From Paraburkholderia phenoliruptrix (GTDB lineage Bacteria; Pseudomonadota; Gammaproteobacteria; Burkholderiales; Burkholderiaceae), in the NCBI RefSeq assembly GCF_019511605.1, contig NZ_JAEUAV010000009.1, positions 163,325 to 227,324 of the forward strand: a stretch of 64,000 bases of DNA, read 5' to 3'. The notes under the pieces are model-generated. The model was given only the letters and a program-made list of their open reading frames with translations. It did not search any database and was not told the DNA's origin. A program made the position numbers and the translations under genes. Each line of letters begins with the position of its first letter. Within the stretch, counting starts at the first letter, position 1. This document shows, one piece after another, positions 48,314 through 57,789 of the stretch.

Positions 48314-48679
48314 TGATGAATCTCCGTGGCATAGCCGTCGTTTGAACGGAGAGTCAGTCTACGCCGGTCGGGGGGCGAGCGTCGGCGGGGAGCGCAGTGG
48401 GCGGCGCAGCGCTGCTTGGAAGGGTTGCTGAATAACTGCCCTCAACGGTTCACCTCAAAGGCCGCTTGAAGGGGCCGCCGATCCGGGCGGCCCCCCGGCT
48501 GACTGAGGCGCTGTGCAAATACGCGGCGTCGGTGTGCGTTCATCCATGTCGCGCGCAATCAGAGCCCGCGACGCCAGCGCGCTTTGCGCCTATGCTGTGC
48601 CGCCTTACCGTGCGGCCCGATTTCGCGCCGTTACTGCGCGACCTTACTGGGTGACTCTACGTGACGTGACTGCATGACT
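48314..48679. other. Gene-free gap with GC hairpin
   Basis: This 366-base gap lies between the aldo-keto reductase start and the DUF4142 stop, both leftward. GGGGCCGCC (48471-48479) and GGCGGCCCC (48486-48494) form a perfect nine-base stem without a T-tract, possibly a weak terminator for the DUF4142 gene. Near 48640-48675 a short CTTACTG/GTGACT-type repeat is present. No credible gene. Confidence 0.55.
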
Positions 48680-49237
48680 TCACTGCGCGGCGCTCGGCAG
48701 ATGCTTGCGTTTGGCCAGTTCCTGCGCCATCGCGTAATGCTCCTGGATGGTCGGCAACGCCTTTTGCGCCGCGGCCTTGAGTTGCGGATCGCGGCCCGAC
48801 GCGATCTCGGCCTGGAATGCGGACAGCGCCTTCTGCTCGCCGGCGAGCGCGACCTGCTCGATATACGTCTTGTCGAACTCCGCGCCGCGCAGGTTGTTGA
48901 TGCTCGCGAGCACGGCCGTGTCCGGGTTGTTTTTCGGCACATCGACGCCGCGCGGGCTTGCGGCGCGCAGTGCGTCCGAGATTCTGGCGTTATCCGTCGA
49001 GATGCGCTCAGCGAAGGCTTTGACGTCGCGGTCGGTCGAGCGCGAACTCGCGATGCGAGCGGCATCGCGTTGCGTGGCCACGGCCTTCGTGCCCTCGGCG
49101 ATGAACGTCTGGTCGGCCGCGTGCAGGCGGCCCGCGTCCGGCGTGCTCTGGGCGCTGGCTGTCGTCGCCGAGGCAGCGAGCATCAGCAAGCTCGCCATAC
49201 AGGCGCTGGAAAAAGTGGCGAGAGGCAAGCGGATCAT
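48680..49237 (-). CDS. Secreted DUF4142 protein
   Basis: This exported protein of 185 residues has signal peptide LPLATFSSACMASLLMLAASATTASAQ (in part) followed by a ferritin-like, four-helix DUF4142 domain: AADQTFIAEGTKAVATQRDAA, VKAFAERISTDNARISDAL and LASINNLRGAEFDKTYIEQ. Such periplasmic proteins are common and uncharacterised. Start ATG 49237 with AAGGAG upstream. Frame open to 49630 but the extension overlaps the unrelated cheV start region. Confidence 0.9.
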   Translation of the reverse strand: MIRLPLATFSSACMASLLMLAASATTASAQSTPDAGRLHAADQTFIAEGTKAVATQRDAARIASSRSTDRDVKAFAERISTDNARISDALRAASPRGVDVPKNNPDTAVLASINNLRGAEFDKTYIEQVALAGEQKALSAFQAEIASGRDPQLKAAAQKALPTIQEHYAMAQELAKRKHLPSAAQ

Positions 49238-49522
49238 ATGTTCTCCTTGGATTAATAGCGAAGCGGCGTGTTCATCGTCGAAAAATTCTAGAAGCGACGC
49301 GCCGCACCATGTGATACGACGCTGTGGCTTGTGTAACGTTAGGTAACCTTCACACGAATCACGCGCGTCGGTATGCGCGGCTAGACAGTTGACCCAGGGA
49401 TTGCGAGCAGAAAACTGTCGGGGCGCTGAATTTTTCGGCAGCCGCGCCGATAACAGAAAGTAAGGAGCGCGGCGGCATTGACGCACGCGCGCGCCCACGC
49501 ACCGCAATCCCGGAGAGATTCC

Positions 49523-50494
49523 ATGGCAGCAGATAACCGCTCGCACGATGAACGCACCAACCTGACCAGTTCCAACAAATTCGAGCTGCTGCTGTACCGG
49601 CTGGGGTCGGTGCCCGGCAGCGACGCGCACGAGCTTTACGGCATCAACGTGTTCAAGGTCCGCGAAATTTCGACCATGCCGCCGGTCACGCCGATCGCCG
49701 GGTCCTCGCCGTTCGTGATGGGCGCGGTCGACATTCGCGGGCAGATCATTCCCGTCATCGACCTGCCGCGGCTGATGGGCTGCGAGCCCACGCGCGGGCT
49801 CAACATTCTGCTGGTGACCGAATTCGCCCGCTCCACGCAGGCCTTCGCAGTCGAAGAAGTGGACGACATCGTGCGGCTCGAATGGAATCAGGTGCTCTCG
49901 GCGGAAGGCGCGGCGGGCGGCAACCTCGTCACGAGCATTGCGCGGATCGACGGCAATACCGGCGACTCACGACTCGCGCAGGTGATCGACGTCGAGCAGG
50001 TGCTGCGCGACGTATTCCCGTCGCAGCATCCGAGCGTGGACCCGACCTCTGTCGGCGACGCACTCGGCATCCGCCCAGGCGCCAGGATTCTCGCGGCCGA
50101 CGACTCCGGCTTCGCGCGCAAGCTGATCGAGCAGGCATTGACCGCGATCGGCGCGGAGTTCGTGATGACCAAGACCGGCGAAGAAGCCTGGCAGACCTTG
50201 CAGCAGGTCGCCGAGGAAGCGCAATCTGACGGCGCGCGCGTGAAGGACAGGATTGCGCTCGTGCTGACCGACCTCGAAATGCCCGAGATGGACGGCTTCA
50301 TGCTGACCCGTCAGATCAAGGCCGACGAACGGACCCGCGACATTCCGGTGATCATTCATTCGTCGCTGACAGGCGCGGCCAACGAGGCGCATGTGAAGAA
50401 TGCCGGCGCCAACGGCTACGTCGCGAAGTTCCAGGCCAGCGAACTCGCGAATGCGATACGGACGGCGCTCATTTCGGCTGCGCAGGCTGCGTGA
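49523..50494 (+). CDS. cheV: Chemotaxis coupling protein CheV (CheW-REC fusion)
   Basis: This cytoplasmic adaptor of 323 residues couples chemoreceptors to CheA. The N-terminal CheW-like domain (FELLLYRLGS, YGINVFKVREISTMP, VMGAVDIRGQIIPVIDLP, LLVTEFARSTQAFAVEEVDDI) is followed by a receiver domain with the acidic pair ILAADDSG, phospho-acceptor Asp in LTDLEMPEMDG, HSS and the conserved Lys in GYVAKF. Start ATG 49523 with GGAGAGA seven bases before. No other chemotaxis genes adjoin it. Confidence 0.95.
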   Translation: MAADNRSHDERTNLTSSNKFELLLYRLGSVPGSDAHELYGINVFKVREISTMPPVTPIAGSSPFVMGAVDIRGQIIPVIDLPRLMGCEPTRGLNILLVTEFARSTQAFAVEEVDDIVRLEWNQVLSAEGAAGGNLVTSIARIDGNTGDSRLAQVIDVEQVLRDVFPSQHPSVDPTSVGDALGIRPGARILAADDSGFARKLIEQALTAIGAEFVMTKTGEEAWQTLQQVAEEAQSDGARVKDRIALVLTDLEMPEMDGFMLTRQIKADERTRDIPVIIHSSLTGAANEAHVKNAGANGYVAKFQASELANAIRTALISAAQAA

Positions 50495-50565
50495 GACTGT
50501 TGTCGAACTGAAGGGGCTGGCGCGGGGCGGTTCTCGCATGACACGGCAGGCGCCGCGCGTTTGCG

Positions 50566-50661
50566 GAAGCAGCGCCCGCTCCTCGGCACCCGCTACTGCA
50601 GACCAGCGCCCGCGCTTGTAGAACCTGCGCCCGCCCTTGTAGAAGCAGCGCCCGCTCCTGC
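50566..50661. repeat. 21-bp degenerate repeat at the cheV/PPOX convergent gap
   Basis: Units like AGAACCTGCGCCCGCCCTTGT (21 bases, three shown clearly at 50600-50619, 50620-50640 and 50641-50661, the first one base shorter) with weaker copies before. They contain CGCCCGC alternating with TTGTAGA. Position: 3' side of two convergent genes. No spacer-like unique sequence, so not a CRISPR. Confidence 0.7.
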
Positions 50662-50700
50662 ACAACCGCTGTCCGCACATACAGACCCACCGCCCGGACA

Positions 50701-51345
50701 TCAAGCGCGCGTGTTCACCGCGTTACGTTTGAGTTCAGCCACCTGCGCCTCGAGTTGCTGAATCCGCTCGTCGCGTTCCTGCAATGCGGCGGCCACGTCG
50801 GCAGCGTCGAAACGCTGCGGAATATGCTTCGGGCAATTCACGTCCCAGGCGCGCACGGTCATCACGAGCACCCGTTCGCCGCGCGCCTTGTAACCCTCGG
50901 GCATCAGCTTCGCGAGCAGCGCGGGGTCGTCGTCGATCATGCGCGCCTCGCCCCATATCTTGATGCGCCGCCGATGCGCATAGTCGAGCAGAAACAGATG
51001 CGCCTTCGGATTGTCCGCAAGATTGCCCGCGCTCACGTACTGCCGGTTGCCGGCGAAATCGGCGAAAGCAATGGTGTGGTCATCCAGCACGTGCAGAAAA
51101 CCGGCCGGACCGCCGCGGTGCTGGATATACGGCTGCCCTTCCGAACTGACGGTGGCGAGAAACACACTCGTCTGCTGCTCGATAAAACGCGCGACGTCCG
51201 GCGTAAGACGCGTCTGCCAGCCGTGCTCTTCCTCCATGCGCGCGTACGCGTCGCGTGAGCCGTGGCGGCTTTGCAATGCCTTCACCGTGGGCGTGAAAGC
51301 GATGTCACTCGGATAAGCATGCGGCGGTGATTCGAGGCGTGTCAT
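50701..51345 (-). CDS. Pyridoxamine 5'-phosphate oxidase-like FMN-binding protein
   Basis: The 214-residue protein has a split-barrel PPOX fold: FIEQQTSVFLATVSSEGQPYIQHRGGPAGFL, FADFAGNRQYVSAGNLADNPKAHLFLLDY and RIKIWGEARMI (given in part). A C-terminal coiled coil (AALQERDERIQQLEAQVAELKR) is an addition that probably mediates oligomerisation. It is not the biosynthetic PdxH; relatives are flavin-dependent or heme-degrading enzymes of unsettled substrate. ATG 51345 with AAGGAG. Confidence 0.88.
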   Translation of the reverse strand: MTRLESPPHAYPSDIAFTPTVKALQSRHGSRDAYARMEEEHGWQTRLTPDVARFIEQQTSVFLATVSSEGQPYIQHRGGPAGFLHVLDDHTIAFADFAGNRQYVSAGNLADNPKAHLFLLDYAHRRRIKIWGEARMIDDDPALLAKLMPEGYKARGERVLVMTVRAWDVNCPKHIPQRFDAADVAAALQERDERIQQLEAQVAELKRNAVNTRA

Positions 51346-51619
51346 GAACCGGCTCCTTCGCGGACTGTTCCGCAGGTAGACGCATCCGACTTTACGCGCG
51401 TGAGTCGTCGTGCAGAAGCCCGCTTCCGCGAGAGTCAGCTTTTCATTCGATGAGAGAAGCGCGCTGGCGGGCCTCTCCGCCTCTTTGCCTCTTTGCCTCT
51501 GCGTCCGTGCGCCTCCGCTTCTCTCGGGCGCTCAGTCGCTCGCCCGCTCACCAGCCCGGTCGACCAACCCATCACACCGCACAGCTCGCCAGTCGAGTCG
51601 CCCAAGCACCAGGAGGCGC

Positions 51620-52891
51620 TCACGCACTCGGCGCCAACTCCTCTTCGCGTTCGAGCGAACGCGTGTTCCTCAATTCGGGGAACAGCTTCATCCACAGCAG
51701 TGCGACGCTGATCGTCGCGATGCCGCCCACCAGTACCGCGGTTCGCGCGCCCCACCAGTCGGCCGTGACGCCTGATTCGAATTCGCCTAATTGATTCGAT
51801 GTCCCAATGAAAAGCGAATTGACGGCGCTGACACGCCCGAGCATGTCGTCCGGCGTGCGCAACTGCACGAGCGACAAACGCACGACCACGCTAATGGTGT
51901 CCGACGCGCCGAGCGCCATCAGCGCGAGCAGCGAGACAATGAATTGATGCGACATGCCAAACACGAGCGTAGCCACGCCGAACGCGATCACGCCGCCGAA
52001 CATCGCCGCGCCGGGCCGGTTGCGCAGCGGGAAATGCGCGAGCCAGATAGTGCCCGCCAGCGCGCCGATCGCGGTGCCGGAGCGCAACAGGCCGAGCCCG
52101 AGCGGCCCCGTATGCAGCACGTCGCGTGCGAACACCGGCAATAGCGCGGTTGCGCCGCCGAACAGCACCGCGAACAGATCGAGCGACAACGCCCCGAGTA
52201 TCACAGGCTCGCGGCGAATGAACGCGATGCCGGAAAACACCGATTCGAGCGTCACCGGCGCGCGGCTCGCCGGCTTCGCGCGCAGCGGAATGCCCCACAC
52301 GGCGAGGGCCGCCGCGGCGAACGACAAGGTGCACGCGAGATACGCAGCGCCCGGACCGATGCCATACAGCAGGCCGCCGAGCGCGGGGCCGGCGATCTGC
52401 GCGGTCTGGTTCGCCGACGTCGCCCAGGCCGTCGCCTTCGGCAATTGTCCGCGCGGCACCACACCGGGCAGCAGCGATGCAACCGCCGGCGACTCGAAAG
52501 CGCGCGCCGCGCCCACGCACGCCGCGAGCACGTAGATCACCGGCGCGCTGATCCAGCCGCCGAAGGTGCCGCACGCAAACAGCACGGCGGCGACGCTTTC
52601 GAGGCCTTGGCAGATCGCCGCGATGCGCCGCCGGTCATAGCGGTCCGCGAAATGGCCGACGACGAGCGTCAGCAAAAACATCGGCAGGAACTGCGCGAGG
52701 CCGACCAGGCCGAGCGCGAACGCGCTGTGCGTGAGCGCGTAGATATGCCACCCCATCGCCACCGCGAGCATCTGGAACGACAGCGAAGAGAGAATGCGCG
52801 TGCACCAGAAGCGCTGAAACGCCGGCTGCTTCGGCAGGCTGACGGGCGTGGAAGGGGTGGCGTCGTCGGAGTCGGCGGGAAAGGGGGGCAT
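51620..52891 (-). CDS. MFS transporter of the EntS/DHA3 type, possible siderophore exporter
   Basis: This 12-helix inner-membrane transporter of about 423 residues has FWCTRILSSLSFQMLAVAMGWHIYALTHSAFALG, GHFADRYDRRRIA (loop 2-3 motif) and RTPDDMLGRVSAVNSLFIGTSNQLGEFESG (in pieces), which match the EntS-like family. Start ATG 52891 chosen; the open frame reaches 53086 but that part is Arg/Gly-rich repeat-derived. It is divergent from a Fur-box-preceded TonB receptor, so export of the siderophore is a reasonable guess. No ribosome site is strong. Confidence 0.85.
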   Translation of the reverse strand: MPPFPADSDDATPSTPVSLPKQPAFQRFWCTRILSSLSFQMLAVAMGWHIYALTHSAFALGLVGLAQFLPMFLLTLVVGHFADRYDRRRIAAICQGLESVAAVLFACGTFGGWISAPVIYVLAACVGAARAFESPAVASLLPGVVPRGQLPKATAWATSANQTAQIAGPALGGLLYGIGPGAAYLACTLSFAAAALAVWGIPLRAKPASRAPVTLESVFSGIAFIRREPVILGALSLDLFAVLFGGATALLPVFARDVLHTGPLGLGLLRSGTAIGALAGTIWLAHFPLRNRPGAAMFGGVIAFGVATLVFGMSHQFIVSLLALMALGASDTISVVVRLSLVQLRTPDDMLGRVSAVNSLFIGTSNQLGEFESGVTADWWGARTAVLVGGIATISVALLWMKLFPELRNTRSLEREEELAPSA

Positions 52892-53299
52892 CGAGGTCGT
52901 GGCGTGGACGTGGCTGGCTGGAGCGGCGGCTAGTGTAAAGCAACCTGGTCGCTGCTGCTCGCGCGCGACGCAGCGCCTTGACGCGCATGTCCACGGTTGA
53001 TGACAGCGCACGGCGCGCCGACCTGCCCGCTCCGCACCTCGACCGCGCCCCGCTGCGCCACGTCCCGTCACGCCACGTCCCGTCACGTCACGTCACGTCG
53101 CGTCACGACACGACACGACACATCACGCCACCTCACCTCACCTCACGCCACGTCACCTCACGCCACACAGCGTCATTAAGTTTTCATTTGATAATCATTC
53201 TCATTTACATTATCCTCTCGCATCCTTAATAATAAGTGACGGCGCCGGCCCGTCCCGGCCGCTGCTGCGGCGTGGGACACCGCGCCGTCCGATTCGTCC
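52892..53299. repeat. Divergent control region with pentamer-type repeats (53036-53165)
   Basis: This 408-base gap lies between the MFS gene and the TonB receptor. From about 53036 to 53165 it is a degenerate tandem of five-base units (CACGT, CACGC, CACGA, CACCT). From 53178 to 53225 composition turns AT-rich and carries the Fur box. No gene seen. Confidence 0.75.
53189..53207. promoter_or_regulatory. Fur box before the TonB receptor
   Basis: TGATAATCATTCTCATTTA closely follows the Fur consensus GATAAT-GATAAT-C-ATTATC (hexamers GATAAT, then ATTCTC/ATT). It lies about 93 bases before the TonB receptor start at 53300 and can also serve the divergent MFS gene. Confidence 0.85.
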
Positions 53300-55462
53300 A
53301 TGCGCTCCGTCAAAACCTTCGCGCCGCCAGGCCGCCCTCGTCGTTCCGCTCTCCGCCTGCCCGTTTCGCTCTGGATGTACCTCGCAACCGCGCCCGCCGC
53401 GCTGGCCGCCGCGCCCGCCGACGGCACGGGCGCCCCGCCCGCGGCCTCGACCGAACTGCCGGCGGTTGCGGTGCAGGCCGCGGCGCTCGCCGAGCCGACC
53501 GTCGGCTATCGGCCGCGCACCAGCGAAACGGCAAGCGGCATCGCCACGAAAATCAGCGACATCCCGCAGTCGGTCGCGGTGGTCAGTTCGAGCGTGATGC
53601 AGGACCAGCAGGCGCGCACGCTCGACGACGTGCTCGGCAACGTGAGCGGCATCACGCAGACGAACACGCTGGGCGGCACGCGCGACGCGTTCATCAAGCG
53701 CGGCTTCGGTTCCAACGACGACGGCTCGATTCTGGTCGACGGCATGCGCTCGCCGACGCTTCACAACTATCTCGCGACGATCGACCGCGTGGAAGTGCTC
53801 AAAGGCCCGGCTTCGCTGCTCTATGGCATTCAGGAGCCAGGCGGCGTGATCAACCTGATTACGCGCAAGCCGGAAGACACTTTCCACGGCTCGGTGTCCG
53901 CGAACTACACGAGCCATCGCGGTAGCGGCACGGGCTTCGATCTCACGGGGCCGATCGGCCAGCCGGGCCAGGTGGCCGGCGGTACGCTGGCGTTCCGCCT
54001 GACCGGCGAGTACAACACGGCGCGCTACTGGCGCAGCTTCGGCCGTCAGCGCGACGCGCTCATCGCGCCGTCGCTGGCCTGGCACGATGCGAACACGTCG
54101 ATTGACGTGAGCTACCAGTACGTCGACTACACGACGCCGTTCGACCGCGGCACGGTACTGGTGAACGGTCATCCCGACGATGCGCTGCGCTACACGCGCT
54201 ACGAAGAAGCGTGGGCGCAAAGCTCGGGCGAGCAGGAAACGCTGCGCGCGAAGATCGAGCATCGCTTTTCCGACGAATGGCGCGTGCGCGCGACCTATGG
54301 GTGGAGCCGCGATCGCTACGACCAGTACATCACGCGTGCGACGGCGTTCAACAGCAAGACCGGCATCATGACGCGCTCGTCGGATGCGAATCTGCAACGC
54401 AACGATTCGGACGAAATCGCGACCGTCGGCGTGATCGGCGACCTGAACCTCGCGGGCATGCGTCACGAACTCTACGTAGGCGGCGAGTACGAACGCCAGC
54501 GCAGCTTCCGCGGCGATACGATTCGCGGCAAGGCGGTCTCCGGCTTCGATCTGTACGACCCGGTCTACGGATTGCTGTCGCCCGGCGGCACGCCGAGCCG
54601 CACGCAAAGCGACAGCCTCTCGAAGGTGCACACGTACTCCGTGGTGACTCAGGACACGGTTCATCTGACCGACCGACTGATTGCGGTCGGCGGCGTGCGC
54701 TGGGAAAACTGGCAGCAACTGTCGGGCGTGGGCCGTCCGTTCGTGATTGCCGATCACTCGCATGGGCAGGTCTGGCTGCCGCAATTCGGCCTCGTCTACC
54801 GGCTCACGCCCGCGCTTTCCGCGTATGCGAACTTCAGCAAGTCGTTCGTGCCGAACGTCGCCACCGAGGTGAGCGAGCCGCTCGCGCCGGAGCGCGGGCG
54901 CGTTCTGGAAACCGGCCTCAAGTTCGACGCGCACGGCATTACCGGCACGCTCGCCGTCTATCAGATCGACAAGCAGAACGTGGCGGTCACTGTCGGCGAT
55001 ACGACCGAAACGGTGGGCAGCGCGCGTTCGCGGGGCATCGAACTGGATGTCGCCGGACGGCTCACGCAGCATGTCAGCCTGATCGGCAGCTATGCGTACA
55101 CGAATGCCACGGACCGCGACGACGGCACGCGCCTCGTCAACGCGGCGCGTCATACCGGCAGCCTGTTCGCCGTCTACGACACGATGCTGCCTTACCTGCC
55201 GGGGCAATGGCGTTTTGGCGGCGGTGCGCGGCTCGTCAGCAAACGGCCAGGCGACACCGCGAACAGTTTCACGCTGCCGGGTTATGTCGTAGCCGATGTG
55301 TTCGCTGCCTACGACACCAAGCTCGGCAAGATTCCGACGCACGTACAGCTGAACGTGAAGAACGTGTTCGACAAGACCTACTATCCGTCGAGCAACAGCA
55401 ATCTGATTATCGCGGTCGGAGAGTCGCGGCTCGTGATGCTGAACACGACGTTCTCGTTCTGA
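53300..55462 (+). CDS. TonB-dependent ferric-siderophore receptor
   Basis: This outer-membrane gated barrel of 720 residues has a signal peptide (LWMYLATAPAALAAAP), a plug domain (SDIPQSVAVVSSSVMQDQQ, DDVLGNVSGITQ, DRVEVLKGPASLLYGIQEPGGVINLITRKP) and a C-terminal barrel ending in Phe (VMLNTTFSF). The FxxxKGP..LYG..PGG signature is typical of siderophore (ferrichrome/hydroxamate type) receptors. Preceded by a Fur box. The 55555-55795 repeat array follows. Confidence 0.93.
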   Translation: MRSVKTFAPPGRPRRSALRLPVSLWMYLATAPAALAAAPADGTGAPPAASTELPAVAVQAAALAEPTVGYRPRTSETASGIATKISDIPQSVAVVSSSVMQDQQARTLDDVLGNVSGITQTNTLGGTRDAFIKRGFGSNDDGSILVDGMRSPTLHNYLATIDRVEVLKGPASLLYGIQEPGGVINLITRKPEDTFHGSVSANYTSHRGSGTGFDLTGPIGQPGQVAGGTLAFRLTGEYNTARYWRSFGRQRDALIAPSLAWHDANTSIDVSYQYVDYTTPFDRGTVLVNGHPDDALRYTRYEEAWAQSSGEQETLRAKIEHRFSDEWRVRATYGWSRDRYDQYITRATAFNSKTGIMTRSSDANLQRNDSDEIATVGVIGDLNLAGMRHELYVGGEYERQRSFRGDTIRGKAVSGFDLYDPVYGLLSPGGTPSRTQSDSLSKVHTYSVVTQDTVHLTDRLIAVGGVRWENWQQLSGVGRPFVIADHSHGQVWLPQFGLVYRLTPALSAYANFSKSFVPNVATEVSEPLAPERGRVLETGLKFDAHGITGTLAVYQIDKQNVAVTVGDTTETVGSARSRGIELDVAGRLTQHVSLIGSYAYTNATDRDDGTRLVNAARHTGSLFAVYDTMLPYLPGQWRFGGGARLVSKRPGDTANSFTLPGYVVADVFAAYDTKLGKIPTHVQLNVKNVFDKTYYPSSNSNLIIAVGESRLVMLNTTFSF

Positions 55463-55797
55463 AGGCGTTTGTGATGGAGCCGGGGCCCGGCCCCTGGCTC
55501 CAACGATGGGCAATGCATTACCGAAGCGGTCAATGCGTGAGCCGAAGAGTGGGCTCGAAGCGTGAACCCTAAGCACGGGTCGCAAGCGTGGACCCCAAGC
55601 GCGGGCGCGAGCGCGGGCCCGAAGCGTGGGCCCCCAGCGTGGGCCCGAAGCACGGGCCTGAGCGCGGACCTAAGCGCGGACTCGAAGCACAAGCCCACAG
55701 CGCGTACCCGAAGCACAAGCCCACAGCGCGTACCCTAAGCACGGGCTCAAAGCGTGCGCCTCAAGCGCGAGCCCCAAACGCGCACCATGCACCTGCT
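55463..55797. repeat. Convergent gap with long 12-13 bp degenerate repeat array
   Basis: From about 55555 to 55795 nearly every base belongs to diverged copies of a unit like AAGCGCGGGCCC (period 12-13). A 26-base block is duplicated exactly in tandem at 55684-55709 and 55710-55735. The array lies between the convergent TonB receptor and fhuB 3' ends. No gene. Confidence 0.8.
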
Positions 55798-57789
55798 TCA
55801 GCGACGCAACAACCACATCAGATAAGGTCCGCCGAGGAGCGTCGCGATCACTCCGGCAGGCATCTGCTGCGGGAAGATCATGTTCCTTCCGAGCCAGTCG
55901 GACAACACCATCAGCACGCCGCCAATCAGCGCCGCCACGAGCATCTGCGAACGTGCGCGCGGAAAGCCAAGCAGCCGCGCGAGGTGCGGCGCCATTAGGC
56001 CGACGAACGACATGGGCCCGATCACGACGGTCGCGCCCGCCGTCAGCACCGCGGCCACTACGAGCAGCGTAAGCCGCGCGCGCTGCGCGCCGACGCCAAG
56101 CGCATTGGCAACGTTGGCGCCCAGCGGCAGAATCTCGAGCCAGCGCGCGCCCAGATACGCGATGACCACGGCCAGCACCGCGCACACGCTGACCGCAATT
56201 GCCGTCGCGGGCACGATCAGATAGGTCGAGCCGTACTGCAGCGGACGCAGCAAGTTGGCATAGGCGCCGCCGCTCGCGGTCGCGAGCATGACCACCGCCT
56301 GCGAAAACGCGCTGATGGCAATGCCCGCGAGCAGCACGTGCTCCGGCGCGAAGCCGCTGCGCCGCCCAAGCGCGACGATCGTCACGAGGCAGATCAGCGC
56401 GCCCGCCGACGAGCCGGCGAGCAGCACGGGAGTCGACGGCGCCGCCGCGAGCAGCGCCGCGGCCAGCATGCCGAGCATCGCCCCGCCGCTCACGCCGAGC
56501 AGATCCGGGCTTGCCATCGGATTGCCGGTGACCCGTTGCAGGATCGTCCCCGCCAGCGCCACCATGACGCCGGCGCCGAGCGAGGCGACGAGGCGCGGCA
56601 CGCGCCAGAACCACACGTCGCTCCATTGCTGCGCATCGGTCCATTGCCAGCCGTGCAGCGTCATCGAAAAGCCCAGCGAAACGACCGTCCCGACAACCAG
56701 CAGCCCGCCGAGCAGCAGCGCGGGCACTGTCAGCGCGCGACGCGGCGGCGCAGTGTCGGCCGACGCCGGACGCGGTGCCTCGATATGCACGCGGCGCAGC
56801 ATCCACAGCAGCAGCGGGCCGCCGCAAAGCGCGACCGCAGCGCCCGTCGGCAGCAGTTCTCCGAGCACGCCCGGCAGGCTCTGCACGGCCTGGTCGGCAA
56901 TGGCCAGCAGCAGCGCGCCGACGAGCGGCGCCCACAGCAACTGGTCGCGCACGCGCCGCGCGCCCATCAGGCGCGCGAGCACCGGCCCGCCGAGTCCGAT
57001 GAAGCCGATCACGCCCACCGCGCTCGTCACGAACGCGCTCAACGTGACAGCGACGGCCAGCGCAACGGGCCGCGTCCACTTGAGCGACATGCCGAGCTGG
57101 CTCGCGCTGCCGTCATCGAGTGAAAACAGCGTGAGCGGGCGCACCAGCAGCGCCGTGGCGAAACCGCACGCGAGCACGCGCGGCAGCAGCCAGAGCACGC
57201 CAGCCCAGCCGTTCTGCACGAGCGAGCCGCCGCCCCAGATGAACACGGAGGTGAGCGAGCGCTCGAACACAATAGTCAGGATGACTGACAATGCACCGCA
57301 GTACAGATTGACGATCATTCCCGCAAGCACGATGGAAACCGCCGCGTAACCTTTGCGCCACGTCATCGCCATGGCCGCGAGCATGGCGAGCGCGGCGCCT
57401 GCCAGCGCGACCGTGAAGCGCAGGTCCGCGGCGAGCGCAGGCGCCACCACCGCGGCTATCGTCAACGCCAGATAGGCGCCCGCCGACACGCCGAGCGTGA
57501 GCGGCTCAGCCAGCGGATTGCGCAGCACCTGCTGGAACACGACGCCGGCAAGCGATAACGCCGCGCCGCCAATCAGCGCGATGGCAAGACGCGGCAGCCA
57601 GCCATAGCGCACGACCAGTTGCGCCAGCGAGGCATCGGCGTGCGGCAACAGCGCACCGGCCCATTGCGCGACAGGCAGACGCGCCGACAACGTGTGATAC
57701 ACGAGCCATGCAGCCAGTATCAGCAGCAGCGCGGGCAGCCGCCACGCGCGCGGCGCGGCGGCGGCAAGAGTCGCCGTCGAGCGGTTCAT
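55798..57789 (-). CDS. fhuB: Fe(3+)-hydroxamate ABC permease FhuB (double-length)
   Basis: This inner-membrane permease of 663 residues is built as two fused FecCD/BtuC-type halves (about 20 helices), as for E. coli FhuB (660). Each half has a VFQQVLRNPLAEP- or ILQRVTGNPMASP-type segment and a GFIGLGGPVLARL- or SFVGLMAPHLARL-type loop that contacts the ATPase. Start ATG 57789 overlaps the fhuD stop (ATGA). The ATPase gene (fhuC) is not in the window. Confidence 0.94.
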   Translation of the reverse strand: MNRSTATLAAAAPRAWRLPALLLILAAWLVYHTLSARLPVAQWAGALLPHADASLAQLVVRYGWLPRLAIALIGGAALSLAGVVFQQVLRNPLAEPLTLGVSAGAYLALTIAAVVAPALAADLRFTVALAGAALAMLAAMAMTWRKGYAAVSIVLAGMIVNLYCGALSVILTIVFERSLTSVFIWGGGSLVQNGWAGVLWLLPRVLACGFATALLVRPLTLFSLDDGSASQLGMSLKWTRPVALAVAVTLSAFVTSAVGVIGFIGLGGPVLARLMGARRVRDQLLWAPLVGALLLAIADQAVQSLPGVLGELLPTGAAVALCGGPLLLWMLRRVHIEAPRPASADTAPPRRALTVPALLLGGLLVVGTVVSLGFSMTLHGWQWTDAQQWSDVWFWRVPRLVASLGAGVMVALAGTILQRVTGNPMASPDLLGVSGGAMLGMLAAALLAAAPSTPVLLAGSSAGALICLVTIVALGRRSGFAPEHVLLAGIAISAFSQAVVMLATASGGAYANLLRPLQYGSTYLIVPATAIAVSVCAVLAVVIAYLGARWLEILPLGANVANALGVGAQRARLTLLVVAAVLTAGATVVIGPMSFVGLMAPHLARLLGFPRARSQMLVAALIGGVLMVLSDWLGRNMIFPQQMPAGVIATLLGGPYLMWLLRR

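Noticed and set aside
50566..50661. Possible CRISPR array (21-base repeats)
   Set aside because: Units are directly adjacent with no spacers and diverge from each other; no cas genes nearby.
55555..55795. Possible CRISPR or plasmid-type iteron array
   Set aside because: No spacers, no replication gene, units too degenerate; it sits between convergent gene ends.
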